Source: Armatimonadota bacterium (GTDB taxonomy: Bacteria; Sysuimicrobiota; Sysuimicrobiia; Sysuimicrobiales; VGFF01). Taken from it: 9,419 nt of DNA. The DNA lies in NCBI GenBank assembly GCA_016868955.1, contig VGFF01000078.1:1-9419 (forward strand), given 5' to 3'. The notes beneath the pieces are model-generated. The model worked only from the letters and a program-made list of their open reading frames with translations, did not search any database and was not told the DNA's origin. The translations under genes were made by a program, and so were the position numbers. How positions within the stretch are numbered: position 1 is the first letter of the stretch; each line of letters begins with the position of its first letter. Below are positions 1 through 6,776 of this stretch, piece after piece.

Positions 1-639
1 GGTGTCGAACTTCACGACCTGGCCCTTGCCCTGCGGCACGTCGATCGCGACGATCTCGTCCCCGAACGCGCCGCGCGCCGCCGCTTCCGCGTAGCGCTTC
101 TGGCTGCGCACGGCCCAGGCGTCCTGCTCCTCGCGGCCGATGCCGTATTCGATTGCTTCCTCGCCGGCTTGCACCGCGCGGGGCTTGCCCGTCATCGGGC
201 AGGCGATGACGAGCTGATCCTTGAGCGTGACGTCGCCGAGGTTGTGACCCCAGCGCAGGTTCGTCAGGAAGTACGGCACTTTGCTCATGTTCTCGGTTCC
301 GCCGGCAACGGCGATCTTCGCCTCGCCGAGGCGGATTGACCGCGACGCGAGCGTGATTGCCGCCATCGACGAGCAGCAGGCGCGATCGACGGTGTAGGCA
401 ACGCGTTCCGGCGGGATGCCGGCCTTGATCAAGAGCTGCCGCGCAATCGAGCGATCGGCGCCCGGTAAGTTGACGCCGGTCGCGACCTCGTCGACGTCTG
501 CGGGCTCGACGCCGGCGCGCCGGATCGCTTCCGCCGTCACCAGGCCGCCGAGCTCGGGCAGCGTGAAATCGCGCAACGCGCCGCCGAACTTTCCGAATGG
601 ACTGCGCACCGCGCTGATGATCGCGACTTCCGATGACAT
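1..639 (-). CDS. Thiolase (acetyl-CoA acetyltransferase family), N-terminal part
   Basis: The visible 213 residues are the N-terminal half of a thiolase; the rest lies beyond the left edge. Thiolases cleave 3-oxoacyl-CoA with CoA, or run the reverse condensation, in the cytoplasm. The opening is typical (EVAIISAVRSPFGKFGG), and the nucleophilic cysteine is C88 in the motif DRACCSSMAA, where most family members have C-G/A-S-G. The double cysteine is slightly unusual. The GGTENMS segment near residue 120 is a family hallmark. The catalytic His and second Cys cannot be seen. ATG at 639 is preceded by a perfect AGGAGG (646-651) with 6-nt spacing, and this site overlaps the stop codon of the upstream CoA-transferase gene (10-nt gap), so translation is probably coupled. 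It is the fourth gene of the mutase operon. Substrate specificity (degradative or acetoacetyl-CoA) cannot be told. Confidence 0.93.
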   Translation of the reverse strand, partial: MSSEVAIISAVRSPFGKFGGALRDFTLPELGGLVTAEAIRRAGVEPADVDEVATGVNLPGADRSIARQLLIKAGIPPERVAYTVDRACCSSMAAITLASRSIRLGEAKIAVAGGTENMSKVPYFLTNLRWGHNLGDVTLKDQLVIACPMTGKPRAVQAGEEAIEYGIGREEQDAWAVRSQKRYAEAAARGAFGDEIVAIDVPQGKGQVVKFDT

Positions 640-649
640 CTCGTCCCTC

Positions 650-1870
650 CTAGATGACGCCTTGCGACTTCAACGCCGCGATTTGCGCGGCATCGCGACC
701 GAGCACCTCGCGCAGCACGTCGCCGGTGTGCTCGCCGAGCCGCGGCGCCGGCCGCGTGATCGGCTCGAGGCTGCCGGACATCTTGATCGGCGGGCCGACG
801 AGCCGCGCCGTGCCGATTACCGGATCGGGTACGTCGATGAGCAGCTGGCGCGCGTCGAGGTGCGGGCACTCGAAGACTTCCTGCGCGTTCTGCACTGGAC
901 CGATGGGCAACCCGGCCTTCAGCAGCTTCTCCATGACCTGCGCCTTCGTGTGCCGATTGAACCAGGCGGCGACGATCTCGCCGAGCCAGCCCGTCATCGA
1001 CTTCGCGCGCGCCGGGCCGGAGTTCGCGCCCTCCATGCCGACGAGGTCTGGACGCTCGATCGCGTTCGCGAACTTCGCCCAGTCGCCTTCGGTCGCGACG
1101 ATGAGCGCGACCCATCCATCGCTGCACTCGAACGGTCCCCACGGTGCCATGTAGGGCTCGCGCCCGCGCTGCAGTACGTGCCGCGTCAGTGAATACGCGC
1201 TGATCGAGCGCTCGGCGAGGCCGGCCATCGCGTCGTACATCGAGACGTCGATGTATTGGCCCTTGCCGGTGCGGATGCGCTGGTACAGCGCGATGGTGAT
1301 CGCGTGCGCCGCCCACATACCGGAGACGATGTCGCCGAGCGCGACGCCCAGCCACGTCGGCGGGCCGCCGTCGGCGCCGCACGTGTACATCAAGCCGCCC
1401 ATCGCCTGCGCGACGATGTCGTAGGCGGGGCGCGCGCTGTACGGCCCCTTCAGATCGTCAAGGCTGCCGAAGCCGCTGATGCAGGCGTAGATCAACCCGG
1501 GGTGTTCCTTCGAGAGCGACTCGTAGCCGAGTCCCATTTCGGACAGCAAGCCCGGCCGGAAGTTCTCGACGAGTACGTCGGACTTCAATGCCAGGTCGCG
1601 GAACAGCTTCTGGCCGTCCGGCGACTTGAGGTTGAGCGTGACGCTGCGCTTGTTGCGATTGAACCGCAGGAAGTAGCCGCTCGTGACCTCGCCGGCGTCG
1701 TTCTTGATCTTCGGCGCGCCCTCGCGCGCCGTGTCGCCGCCTTGCGGCCGCTCGACCTTGATGACGTCGGCGCCCTGGTCGGCGAGCATCATCGTGCAGT
1801 ACGGTCCGGCCACCTGGATCTCGAAGCTCAGCACGCGGATTCCGGAAAGCGGTTTGTTGGATGCGCTCAC
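650..1870 (-). CDS. Family III CoA-transferase (CaiB/BaiF type)
   Basis: A 406-residue protein of normal family length. Family III enzymes move CoA between carboxylic acids through an aspartyl-CoA anhydride intermediate. The catalytic Asp is D151 in ARPAYDIVAQAMGG. Other signatures are the N-terminal GIRVLSFE..VAGPY stretch (residues 10-24), LADQGADVIKVERPQGGD (29-46), NRNKRSVTLNLKSPDG (71-86) and VENFRPG (101-107). The start is GTG at 1870, supported by AGGAG (1879-1883) 8 nt upstream. It follows the complete thiolase after 18 nt and precedes a second thiolase by 10 nt, so it belongs to one operon with the mutase. It probably activates or exchanges CoA on the acid handled by this operon. The acyl donor and acceptor cannot be read from sequence. 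Confidence 0.94.
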   Translation of the reverse strand: MSASNKPLSGIRVLSFEIQVAGPYCTMMLADQGADVIKVERPQGGDTAREGAPKIKNDAGEVTSGYFLRFNRNKRSVTLNLKSPDGQKLFRDLALKSDVLVENFRPGLLSEMGLGYESLSKEHPGLIYACISGFGSLDDLKGPYSARPAYDIVAQAMGGLMYTCGADGGPPTWLGVALGDIVSGMWAAHAITIALYQRIRTGKGQYIDVSMYDAMAGLAERSISAYSLTRHVLQRGREPYMAPWGPFECSDGWVALIVATEGDWAKFANAIERPDLVGMEGANSGPARAKSMTGWLGEIVAAWFNRHTKAQVMEKLLKAGLPIGPVQNAQEVFECPHLDARQLLIDVPDPVIGTARLVGPPIKMSGSLEPITRPAPRLGEHTGDVLREVLGRDAAQIAALKSQGVI

Positions 1871-1888
1871 GTTCTTTGCTCCTCTCGT

Positions 1889-3043
1889 CTACGTGACGCG
1901 CTCGAAGATTGTGGCGACACCGAGGCCTCCGTAGCAGCACATCGTCTGCAGCCCATAGCGCGATTTGCGCCGCGCCATCTCGTGCAGCAGCGTTGTCGCG
2001 ATGCGGGCGCCGCTCGCGCCCAGCGGGTGCCCGATCGCGATCGCGCCTCCGTTGACGTTGACCCTCTCCATATCGGGCCGGATCTCGGTGGCCCACGCCA
2101 GAACGACGGACGCGAACGCCTCGTTGATCTCGATCAGATCCATGTCCTCGAGGCGCAGGCCGCTCTTCGCGAGGATCTGCCGCGTGCAGGGAATCGGCGC
2201 GGTCAGCGCGATCACCGGATCGTCGCCGCAGGCGTGCTGCGCGACGACGCGCGCCAGCGGCTTGCGGCCGAGCTTGGCGGCGCGCGCCTCCGACATCATC
2301 AGCACCGCCGCCGCGCCGTCGGAGATCTGGCTGGCGTTGCCGGCCGTGACGACGCCGTTCTCGTCGAACGCGGCCTTCAAGCCGGCCAGCTTCTCGAGGC
2401 TCGAGTCGGCGCGGATGCCCTCGTCGGTCGTCATCTCGATCGCCGCGCCGTCAGCGGTGACGTCCAGCGGCAGGATCTCGTCCGCGAATCGCCCGGATGC
2501 CGTCGCCGCCGCCGCCAACTGATGGCTGCGCAGGCTGTAGGCGTCGAGCGCCTCGCGCGACAGACGCCACTTCTCGGCGATGCGCTCCGCCGAAACTCCC
2601 ATCACCGTCATCGGATACCGTTCCTTCAATTCGTCGGTGAACGGCCTGCCGGGGCCGTTCGCGCGCGCGCTGCCCATCGGCACGCGCGTCATGCTCTCGA
2701 CGCCGGCGGCGATGACGATATCGGCCGCCCCGGATTCGATGAGCGAAGCGGCGAAGTGCACCGCCTGCTGGCTCGATCCGCACTGACGGTCGATCGTCAC
2801 CGCAGGCACTTCCGGTGGGAACCCCCCCAACAAGGCGCTGTTGCGGCCGATGTTCGTCGCTTGCTCGCCGGCGATGGAGACGCAGCCCATGATCACGTCG
2901 TCGACCTGGCCGCGCGCGATGCCGGCGCGCCGCGTCACTTCATTGAGCACGGCGGCCGCGAGCACCGTCGGGTGCGTGTCCTTAAGCTTGCCATTGCGGC
3001 GCCCGATCGGCGTGCGGACCGCTTCGACGACGACCGCGGTCAT
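1889..3043 (-). CDS. Thiolase (acetyl-CoA C-acyltransferase family), complete
   Basis: A complete 384-residue thiolase. The nucleophile is C88 in TIDRQCGSSQQAV, the NEAF motif is at 307-310, the catalytic His is H339 in GGAIAIGHPLGASGAR, and the second catalytic Cys is C370 in MCCYGGLGVA, followed by the usual glycine-rich end. Length and motif spacing are those of degradative or biosynthetic tetrameric thiolases. The reading frame is open far upstream, but that extension is antisense-like noise over the mutase. The real start is ATG at 3043, which overlaps the mutase TGA as ATGA and gives MTAVVVEAVRTPIGRRNGKL, a standard thiolase N-terminus. No good Shine-Dalgarno precedes it, so it is likely translated by coupling to the mutase. 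It probably performs the terminal thiolytic step of the pathway that the mutase serves. Confidence 0.96.
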   Translation of the reverse strand: MTAVVVEAVRTPIGRRNGKLKDTHPTVLAAAVLNEVTRRAGIARGQVDDVIMGCVSIAGEQATNIGRNSALLGGFPPEVPAVTIDRQCGSSQQAVHFAASLIESGAADIVIAAGVESMTRVPMGSARANGPGRPFTDELKERYPMTVMGVSAERIAEKWRLSREALDAYSLRSHQLAAAATASGRFADEILPLDVTADGAAIEMTTDEGIRADSSLEKLAGLKAAFDENGVVTAGNASQISDGAAAVLMMSEARAAKLGRKPLARVVAQHACGDDPVIALTAPIPCTRQILAKSGLRLEDMDLIEINEAFASVVLAWATEIRPDMERVNVNGGAIAIGHPLGASGARIATTLLHEMARRKSRYGLQTMCCYGGLGVATIFERVT

Positions 3044-4719
3044 AGGGCGGCGTGCGCCTTGTGCGCGCCGTAGACCGTGCGCAGCGCGTCGCAGATCTCG
3101 CCTGTCGTCGCATACGCCTTCACGGCTTCGACGAGCGGCGGAATCGTGTTCTGGTTCGCCTTGGCGGCGTTGACGACGTCGGCGATCGTCGCCCGCACGC
3201 GCTCGTTGTCGCGGCGCGCGCGCAGCGCATTCAGTTTGTCGATCTGGCGCTGCTCGGTCGTCGGGTCCGATTGGAAGATCGGGATGTTCTGCTCCTCGTT
3301 CTCGCGCCGGAACTCGTTGACGCCGACGAGGATGCGGTCCTTCGTCTCGAGCGAGACCTGGTAGCGGTAGGCGACGTTCTCGATCTTGCGGTGGTAGAAG
3401 CCGCTTTCGATGCAGCGCACGGCGCCGCCGAGCGCGTCGATCTGCGTCAGGTACTCGCCGACCTCGCGCTCGATCGCGGTCGTCAAGCTCTCGATCGCGT
3501 AGGCGCCGCCGAGCGGATCGACCGTGCCGGTGACGCCGGCCTCGTGCGCGACGATCTGCTGCGTGCGCAGCGCGACCGTGACCGCTTCCTCCGTCGGGAT
3601 CGACAGCGCCTCGTCGAACGACGACGTCGCGATCGTCTGCACGCCGCCGAGCACCGCCGCCACCGTCTCGATCGCCACGCGCGCGATGTTGTTCAACGGC
3701 TGCTGCGCCGTCAGGTTGCCGCCGAGCGTGTACGCGAAGATCTTCAGCTTCATCGACTCGGGGTTCGTCGCGCCGAGCCGATCGCGCAGCAGGCGCGCCC
3801 AGAGGCGCCGCGCCGCGCGGAACTTCGCGACCTCCTCCAGCACGTCCATGCTCGCGGACAGGAACGTCCACAGCTGCGGCGCAAACGCGTCGATCGACAG
3901 GCCGCGGCGCAGCGTCTCCTCGATATAGGCCAAACCGTTCGCGAATGTGAACGCGAGCTCTTGCGCCGCCGTGCTGCCCGAGTCGCGAATGTGGTAGCCG
4001 CTCATCGCCAGCGGCGTCCACCCTTGGAGATGCCGCGAGCAGTACTCGATGACGTCGGCCGACAGCTTGACGCCGTGCTTCGGCGGGAAGATGTACGTGC
4101 CGCGGGCGAAGTACTCTTTCAACGCGTCGTTCTGGATGAACATGCGCGTGCTCTTCGGATCGACGCCGCGCTTCTCGAACGCGGCGATGTACATCGCCGC
4201 CACTATCGGGCCGATCGCGTTCGCGGTCGTGCGGATCTGCCGCACCTTCTCCAGCGGGATGTCCTTGAACAGCAGCTCCATGTCCTCGAGCGAGCCGATG
4301 TGCACGCCGACGCGCCCGACCTCGCCACGCGCCAGGCTATGGTCGGCGTCGTAGCCGCACTGCGTCGGCAGATCGAGCGCTACGGAGAAACCGGTCTGGC
4401 CCTGCTCGAGCAGTATCCGGTAGCGCCGGTTCGCCTCCTCGGCGGTGCCGTAGCCGGAGTACATGCCCATGACCCAGTGCTTGCTGCGGTACATCGTCGG
4501 CGAGACGCCGCGCGTGTAAGGGAAGTCGCCGGGGTATCCGACGTCGCGATTGGGATCGAACCCTTCGGATCGCAGCGACTCGGCGTCGTAGAGACGCTCG
4601 AGCGGAATCTCGGAATTCGTGGCGAATCCCTCGCGCCGCTCCGGCTCGGCATGGAGCGCCGGCTGGAGGATGTGGGCCTCCCAGTCCGACTTGGGCGATC
4701 TGGGGGTCGAGTCCGCCAT
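3040..4719 (-). CDS. B12-dependent acyl-CoA mutase, large (catalytic) subunit; methylmalonyl-CoA mutase family
   Basis: A 559-residue protein matching the TIM-barrel catalytic subunit of methylmalonyl-CoA-type mutases, which rearrange acyl-CoA carbon skeletons by a cobalamin radical mechanism. Landmarks are PYTRGVSPTMY (68-77), the pocket segment around W82-Y87, GQTGFSVALDLPTQ (107-120), IQNDALKEY (195-203), ARGTYIFPP (205-213), SGYHIRDSGS (240-249) and the C-terminal PPLVEAVKAYATTGEICDALR. Aligned by eye to classical methylmalonyl-CoA mutase, Y87, R206 and H243 match its Tyr89, Arg207 and His244, which favours a dicarboxyl-CoA substrate rather than isobutyryl-CoA (Phe/Gln there). However, the CoA-contacting Arg82, Thr85 and Arg87 appear as K80, V83 and G85. 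No D-x-H-x-x-G cobalamin domain is present, so a separate small subunit must exist elsewhere. ATG at 4719 follows GAGGTGA (4726-4732) by 6 nt. First gene of the operon. Family is certain; the substrate is not. Confidence 0.94.
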   Translation of the reverse strand: MADSTPRSPKSDWEAHILQPALHAEPERREGFATNSEIPLERLYDAESLRSEGFDPNRDVGYPGDFPYTRGVSPTMYRSKHWVMGMYSGYGTAEEANRRYRILLEQGQTGFSVALDLPTQCGYDADHSLARGEVGRVGVHIGSLEDMELLFKDIPLEKVRQIRTTANAIGPIVAAMYIAAFEKRGVDPKSTRMFIQNDALKEYFARGTYIFPPKHGVKLSADVIEYCSRHLQGWTPLAMSGYHIRDSGSTAAQELAFTFANGLAYIEETLRRGLSIDAFAPQLWTFLSASMDVLEEVAKFRAARRLWARLLRDRLGATNPESMKLKIFAYTLGGNLTAQQPLNNIARVAIETVAAVLGGVQTIATSSFDEALSIPTEEAVTVALRTQQIVAHEAGVTGTVDPLGGAYAIESLTTAIEREVGEYLTQIDALGGAVRCIESGFYHRKIENVAYRYQVSLETKDRILVGVNEFRRENEEQNIPIFQSDPTTEQRQIDKLNALRARRDNERVRATIADVVNAAKANQNTIPPLVEAVKAYATTGEICDALRTVYGAHKAHAAL

Positions 4720-4784
4720 GGAAGGTCACCTCGAGCGCACGTGGGACAGCGCGGAGCACCGGCGCGCGACGGTACACATTTTCT

Positions 4785-4803
4785 CGTGAAACGCCATTTC
4801 ACG
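4785..4803. promoter_or_regulatory. 19-bp palindrome, candidate operator upstream of the mutase operon
   Basis: The sequence CGTGAAACGCCATTTCACG has perfect 7-bp arms around a 5-bp centre. It lies 66 bp upstream of the mutase start codon and just downstream of a possible -10 element. The 15-bp core TGAAACGCCATTTCA has the size and AAA/TTT layout of IclR-type operators, and an IclR gene lies about 1 kb away. The link to that regulator is an inference; a TetR- or GntR-type regulator encoded elsewhere would fit equally well. Confidence 0.4.
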
Positions 4804-4817
4804 CGCCTCCGGATTCG

Positions 4818-4823
4818 ATTCTA
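4818..4823 (-). promoter_or_regulatory. Possible -10 element for the mutase operon
   Basis: On the minus strand the hexamer reads TAGAAT, 5 of 6 matches to the sigma-70 -10 consensus, about 100 nt upstream of the mutase ATG. No convincing -35 hexamer lies 16-18 nt further upstream, so this is a weak call that would suit an activated or alternative promoter. The palindrome at 4785-4803 would then cover roughly +8 to +26 of the transcript, a position suited to repression. Confidence 0.28.
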
Positions 4824-4902
4824 CCCGAAACGGTAGCCTTCCTGCGAGTGCGCTCGGGCGGGGCGTAAGGCAGCCACGAAAAGGCTATTACTGGCCAAAT
4901 CG

Positions 4903-5166
4903 CTACAAAGGGACCGAAATGATCTCAAGCAGGATGGTCTCTTTCTCGGTGACGAAGTATACGAACCCGACCCTCGGATTGCCGATCCCTTCGGCCGCGA
5001 TGTAAGGGGGCCGCGGGCCCCAGGAATGCCCGACGCCTTCGGGGTTGTTCCGTAGCGCGAGCCCTAAGCCTTTTAATGCGTCGTCGATTCGAAGATGAGT
5101 CAGCCGGTATCGTTCGAGTGACCTTTGAAACCGATCAGTCTTGCGGCTGCGCCTCCTGGGAGGCAC
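4903..5166 (-). CDS. Small RelE/ParE-like toxin (putative), partner of the Panacea antitoxin
   Basis: An 87-residue basic protein. After an Arg/Lys-rich start (MPPRRRSRKTDRFQRSLERY) comes a predicted helical pair (residues 19-40), then the strand-like stretches PPYIAAEG, NPRVGFVYFVTEKETILLEIISV. This helix-helix then beta-sheet order, with a basic residue in the strand region, resembles RelE/ParE/HigB toxins, which cleave mRNA on ribosomes or poison gyrase. The resemblance is by pattern only. The start used is GTG at 5166, which overlaps the end of the antitoxin gene by 32 nt and has no obvious Shine-Dalgarno, so expression probably depends on coupling. Since the antitoxin frame is broken upstream, translation of this gene may be reduced. 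G+C is visibly lower than in neighbours (31 of 60 bases in 4921-4980, against 42 of 60 in 3541-3600 of the mutase), suggesting acquired DNA. Confidence 0.6.
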   Translation of the reverse strand: MPPRRRSRKTDRFQRSLERYRLTHLRIDDALKGLGLALRNNPEGVGHSWGPRPPYIAAEGIGNPRVGFVYFVTEKETILLEIISVPL

Positions 5167-5709
5167 GGTTCGCTAGCACGTCATCGAGATACTTCTCGAT
5201 ACGCTCGCGTTCACTGTCGTTTAATCCCTGAAGCTTCTCATCGGACAGCAACGCCATCTCCCACGGGATGTCCTGCTTCTCGTCCACCGATCGCCAGCCA
5301 ACGGGGTCATGGGATCGTTCCGAAATCTGCTTCGCCGACTTGTCCCAGAAGTCGTGAATGTGAGCATCGACGATCGCGATTTCGTCGGCGGTAAATGCCT
5401 TTAGGTCCGCTTCCCGTAAGGCAATGCACTTGTCTTGGCGATGCCCCAAGTAATCGTCGGTCCTCTTGAAGAGCGCCTTCTCATCGACCAGGGATTGGAT
5501 TTCTTGCAGTCCGTATCTCGGAGCAGGGCGGTTGTCCAGTCGCCGATAGGGCATCCCGGTGATCGGCTTTCTCCGAGTTTGCGAAACGCCGCAAACTCGG
5601 AGAAAGCCAACAGCTTGTACAGCTTCATCATGGCGAACGAGGGATCGCCCTCGGATCTTCGGCAAACATGAAGGACGAGCTCACGAAATTTGGAGCTGTC
5701 GTATTTCAT
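5135..5709 (-). pseudogene. Panacea-domain (DUF4065/SocA-like) antitoxin, frameshifted
   Basis: Two overlapping frames together form one protein. The first gives MKYDSSKFRELVLHVCRR.. KLYKLLAFSEFAAFRKLG; the second gives KPITGMPYRRLDNRPAPRYG and continues through FTADEIAIVDAHIHDFWDK, KQISERSHDPVGWR and DIPWEMALLS. This order (KLLxFSxF, GxPITG, AEEIxxVDxxxxxFW, ISxxSH...GWR, IPxExALL) is characteristic of Panacea domains, known as promiscuous antitoxin domains in toxin-antitoxin pairs. The span of 575 nt is two more than a multiple of three; removing two bases gives about 190 residues with the gap-free junction RKLGKPITG. As it stands, the first frame ends at 5401 after 102 residues. ATG at 5709 follows GAGGTG with 8-nt spacing. 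The shift falls inside a perfect 19-bp inverted repeat (5565-5608). The gene directly precedes the RelE-like toxin gene. A sequencing error is the main alternative explanation. Confidence 0.8.
5565..5608. repeat. Perfect 19-bp inverted repeat (hairpin) inside the antitoxin gene
   Basis: The left arm 5565-5583 (GGCTTTCTCCGAGTTTGCG) and right arm 5590-5608 are exact reverse complements separated by a 6-base loop. The hairpin lies entirely within coding sequence for the antitoxin, not at a gene end, and is not followed by a T-run, so it is not a terminator. The frame break of the gene maps within the right arm. Confidence 0.97.
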
Positions 5710-5826
5710 GGCACCGGCACCTCGCTCATTCGGGACTAACATTCGCCGTGCCGTCCAGCCATCCGGGCTTGCTCTCATTGAAATATTAACGATTCGCTCA
5801 CAGGGTTTCGTACACGAACTACATTG
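5710..5826 (-). promoter_or_regulatory. Intergenic region between IclR gene and toxin-antitoxin cassette
   Basis: This 117-nt stretch is the only place for a promoter of the antitoxin-toxin pair. It contains an AT-rich block reading TTAATATTTCAAT on the minus strand (about 5775-5790), suitable for a -10 region, but no recognisable -35 at proper spacing. A short inverted repeat (TTCGT-GT-ACGAA on the minus strand) follows the IclR stop codon but lacks a T-run, so I do not call it a terminator. Confidence 0.3.
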
Positions 5827-6720
5827 TCAGACTTTGGAAGGAAACGAAGCTGTACCCGCCGGGACGGGAGTCTGCGCCGGCTCAGCGCCAAGCGTCTGCG
5901 AGATCGCCGCGCACGCCTCCCGCAGGTCGGCGGCGATCGCCGGGACCAGATCCTCCGTGATGTCGAGGATCGATCCGGACAGGCTGAGCGCTGCGATCGG
6001 GCGGCCGCTGTAGTTTCGGATGGCGCTGCCGACGCAGCGCACGTTGGGGATGGACTCCTGCTCGTCGATCGCGTGGCCGCGGGCGCGCACCTCATCAAGG
6101 CGCCGCTTGAACTCCGCGACCGACGTGATGCTCTTCGGCGTGCGCTGCGGCAGTCCGTGCCGCGCCAGGATCGCGTCGACTTGTGATTCGTCCACCCCGG
6201 CGAGGATCGCTTTGCCCAACGCGGTCGGCGGCGCCGGAAAACGCATGCCGACCGAGAACTGCACGCGCAGCGCGCGGCGCGGCTCGACGATCGCGATGTA
6301 GACGAGCTCACCTTCCTCGAGCACAGCGAGGTTCGCGGTCAGCTGCCAGCGGTCGGTCAGGCGCTCCATCCAGGGGCGCGCGACGCGCTCGACGTGCAGC
6401 TCCGTGATGTAGTAAACGCTGCCCAGCTCGAAGATCTTCATGCCGAGCAGGTACGACGCGCGCGGTCCCTGGCGGATGAACCCCATCGACTCCAATGATC
6501 GCAGCAGACGGAGGATCGTCGCCTTGTGCAAGCCGGTCTTCTCGGCGAGACGCGCCAGCGTCAGCTCCGGCTCCTGCGGCGTGAAGGAAGCGAGCACCTG
6601 CAGCGCCCGCTCGACGGCGCGGATCTGATACTGCGACTGCTTTTCGCCAGCGTCGCTGGGATCTGATCGTCGCTTGCGTTCCGCCGGAGCGGTGCGCCGG
6701 CGCGTCGTTGTCGGGCTCAC
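5827..6720 (-). CDS. IclR-family transcriptional regulator
   Basis: A 297-residue IclR protein with a basic, low-complexity leader (residues 1-32). The winged helix-turn-helix follows (about 33-95: IRAVERALQVLASF, LTLARLAEKTGLHKATILRLLRSLESMGFI). The C-terminal GAF-like effector domain (about 110-275) includes GELVYIAIVEPRRALRVQFSVG, PAPPTALGKAILAG and CVGSAIRNYSGRPIAALSLSG. Such proteins bind small acids or aromatic and acyl metabolites and repress or activate adjacent catabolic genes. GTG at 6720 is chosen because GGAGGA (6728-6733) lies 7 nt upstream and the helix-turn-helix is complete. It is divergent from a truncated short-chain dehydrogenase and reads towards the toxin-antitoxin cassette and mutase operon. 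Its targets may have been that dehydrogenase, the mutase operon or both; this is inferred from position only. Confidence 0.95.
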   Translation of the reverse strand: MSPTTTRRRTAPAERKRRSDPSDAGEKQSQYQIRAVERALQVLASFTPQEPELTLARLAEKTGLHKATILRLLRSLESMGFIRQGPRASYLLGMKIFELGSVYYITELHVERVARPWMERLTDRWQLTANLAVLEEGELVYIAIVEPRRALRVQFSVGMRFPAPPTALGKAILAGVDESQVDAILARHGLPQRTPKSITSVAEFKRRLDEVRARGHAIDEQESIPNVRCVGSAIRNYSGRPIAALSLSGSILDITEDLVPAIAADLREACAAISQTLGAEPAQTPVPAGTASFPSKV

Positions 6721-6776
6721 GAGACGGTCCTCCGATGGCGGCCGCCGTCGCGATCGGGCGCGGGGCGGTTGACCGT

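Noticed and set aside
1256..3073. Long plus-strand open frame of 605 codons
   Set aside because: Antisense to the thiolase and CoA-transferase genes; its translation is rich in Arg, Ala, Val and Asp with no recognisable motif, typical of open antisense frames in GC-rich DNA.
3044..4021. N-terminal extension of about 326 residues on the complete thiolase
   Set aside because: It overlaps the mutase in another frame, is Arg-rich, and the standard thiolase N-terminus begins exactly at the ATGA overlap at 3043.
3052..4836. Long plus-strand open frame of 594 codons
   Set aside because: Antisense mirror of the mutase gene, Arg-rich and without domain signatures; the minus-strand mutase accounts for the region fully.
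4821..4836. Short inverted repeat CTACC-N6-GGTAG upstream of the mutase as a terminator
   Set aside because: The stem is only 5 bp with no T-run on either strand, and it overlaps the probable promoter region.
5590..5608. Programmed ribosomal frameshift producing a full-length antitoxin
   Set aside because: The in-frame codons GGA GAA AGC do not form a canonical slippery heptamer, and the hairpin includes the shift site instead of lying a short spacer downstream of it.
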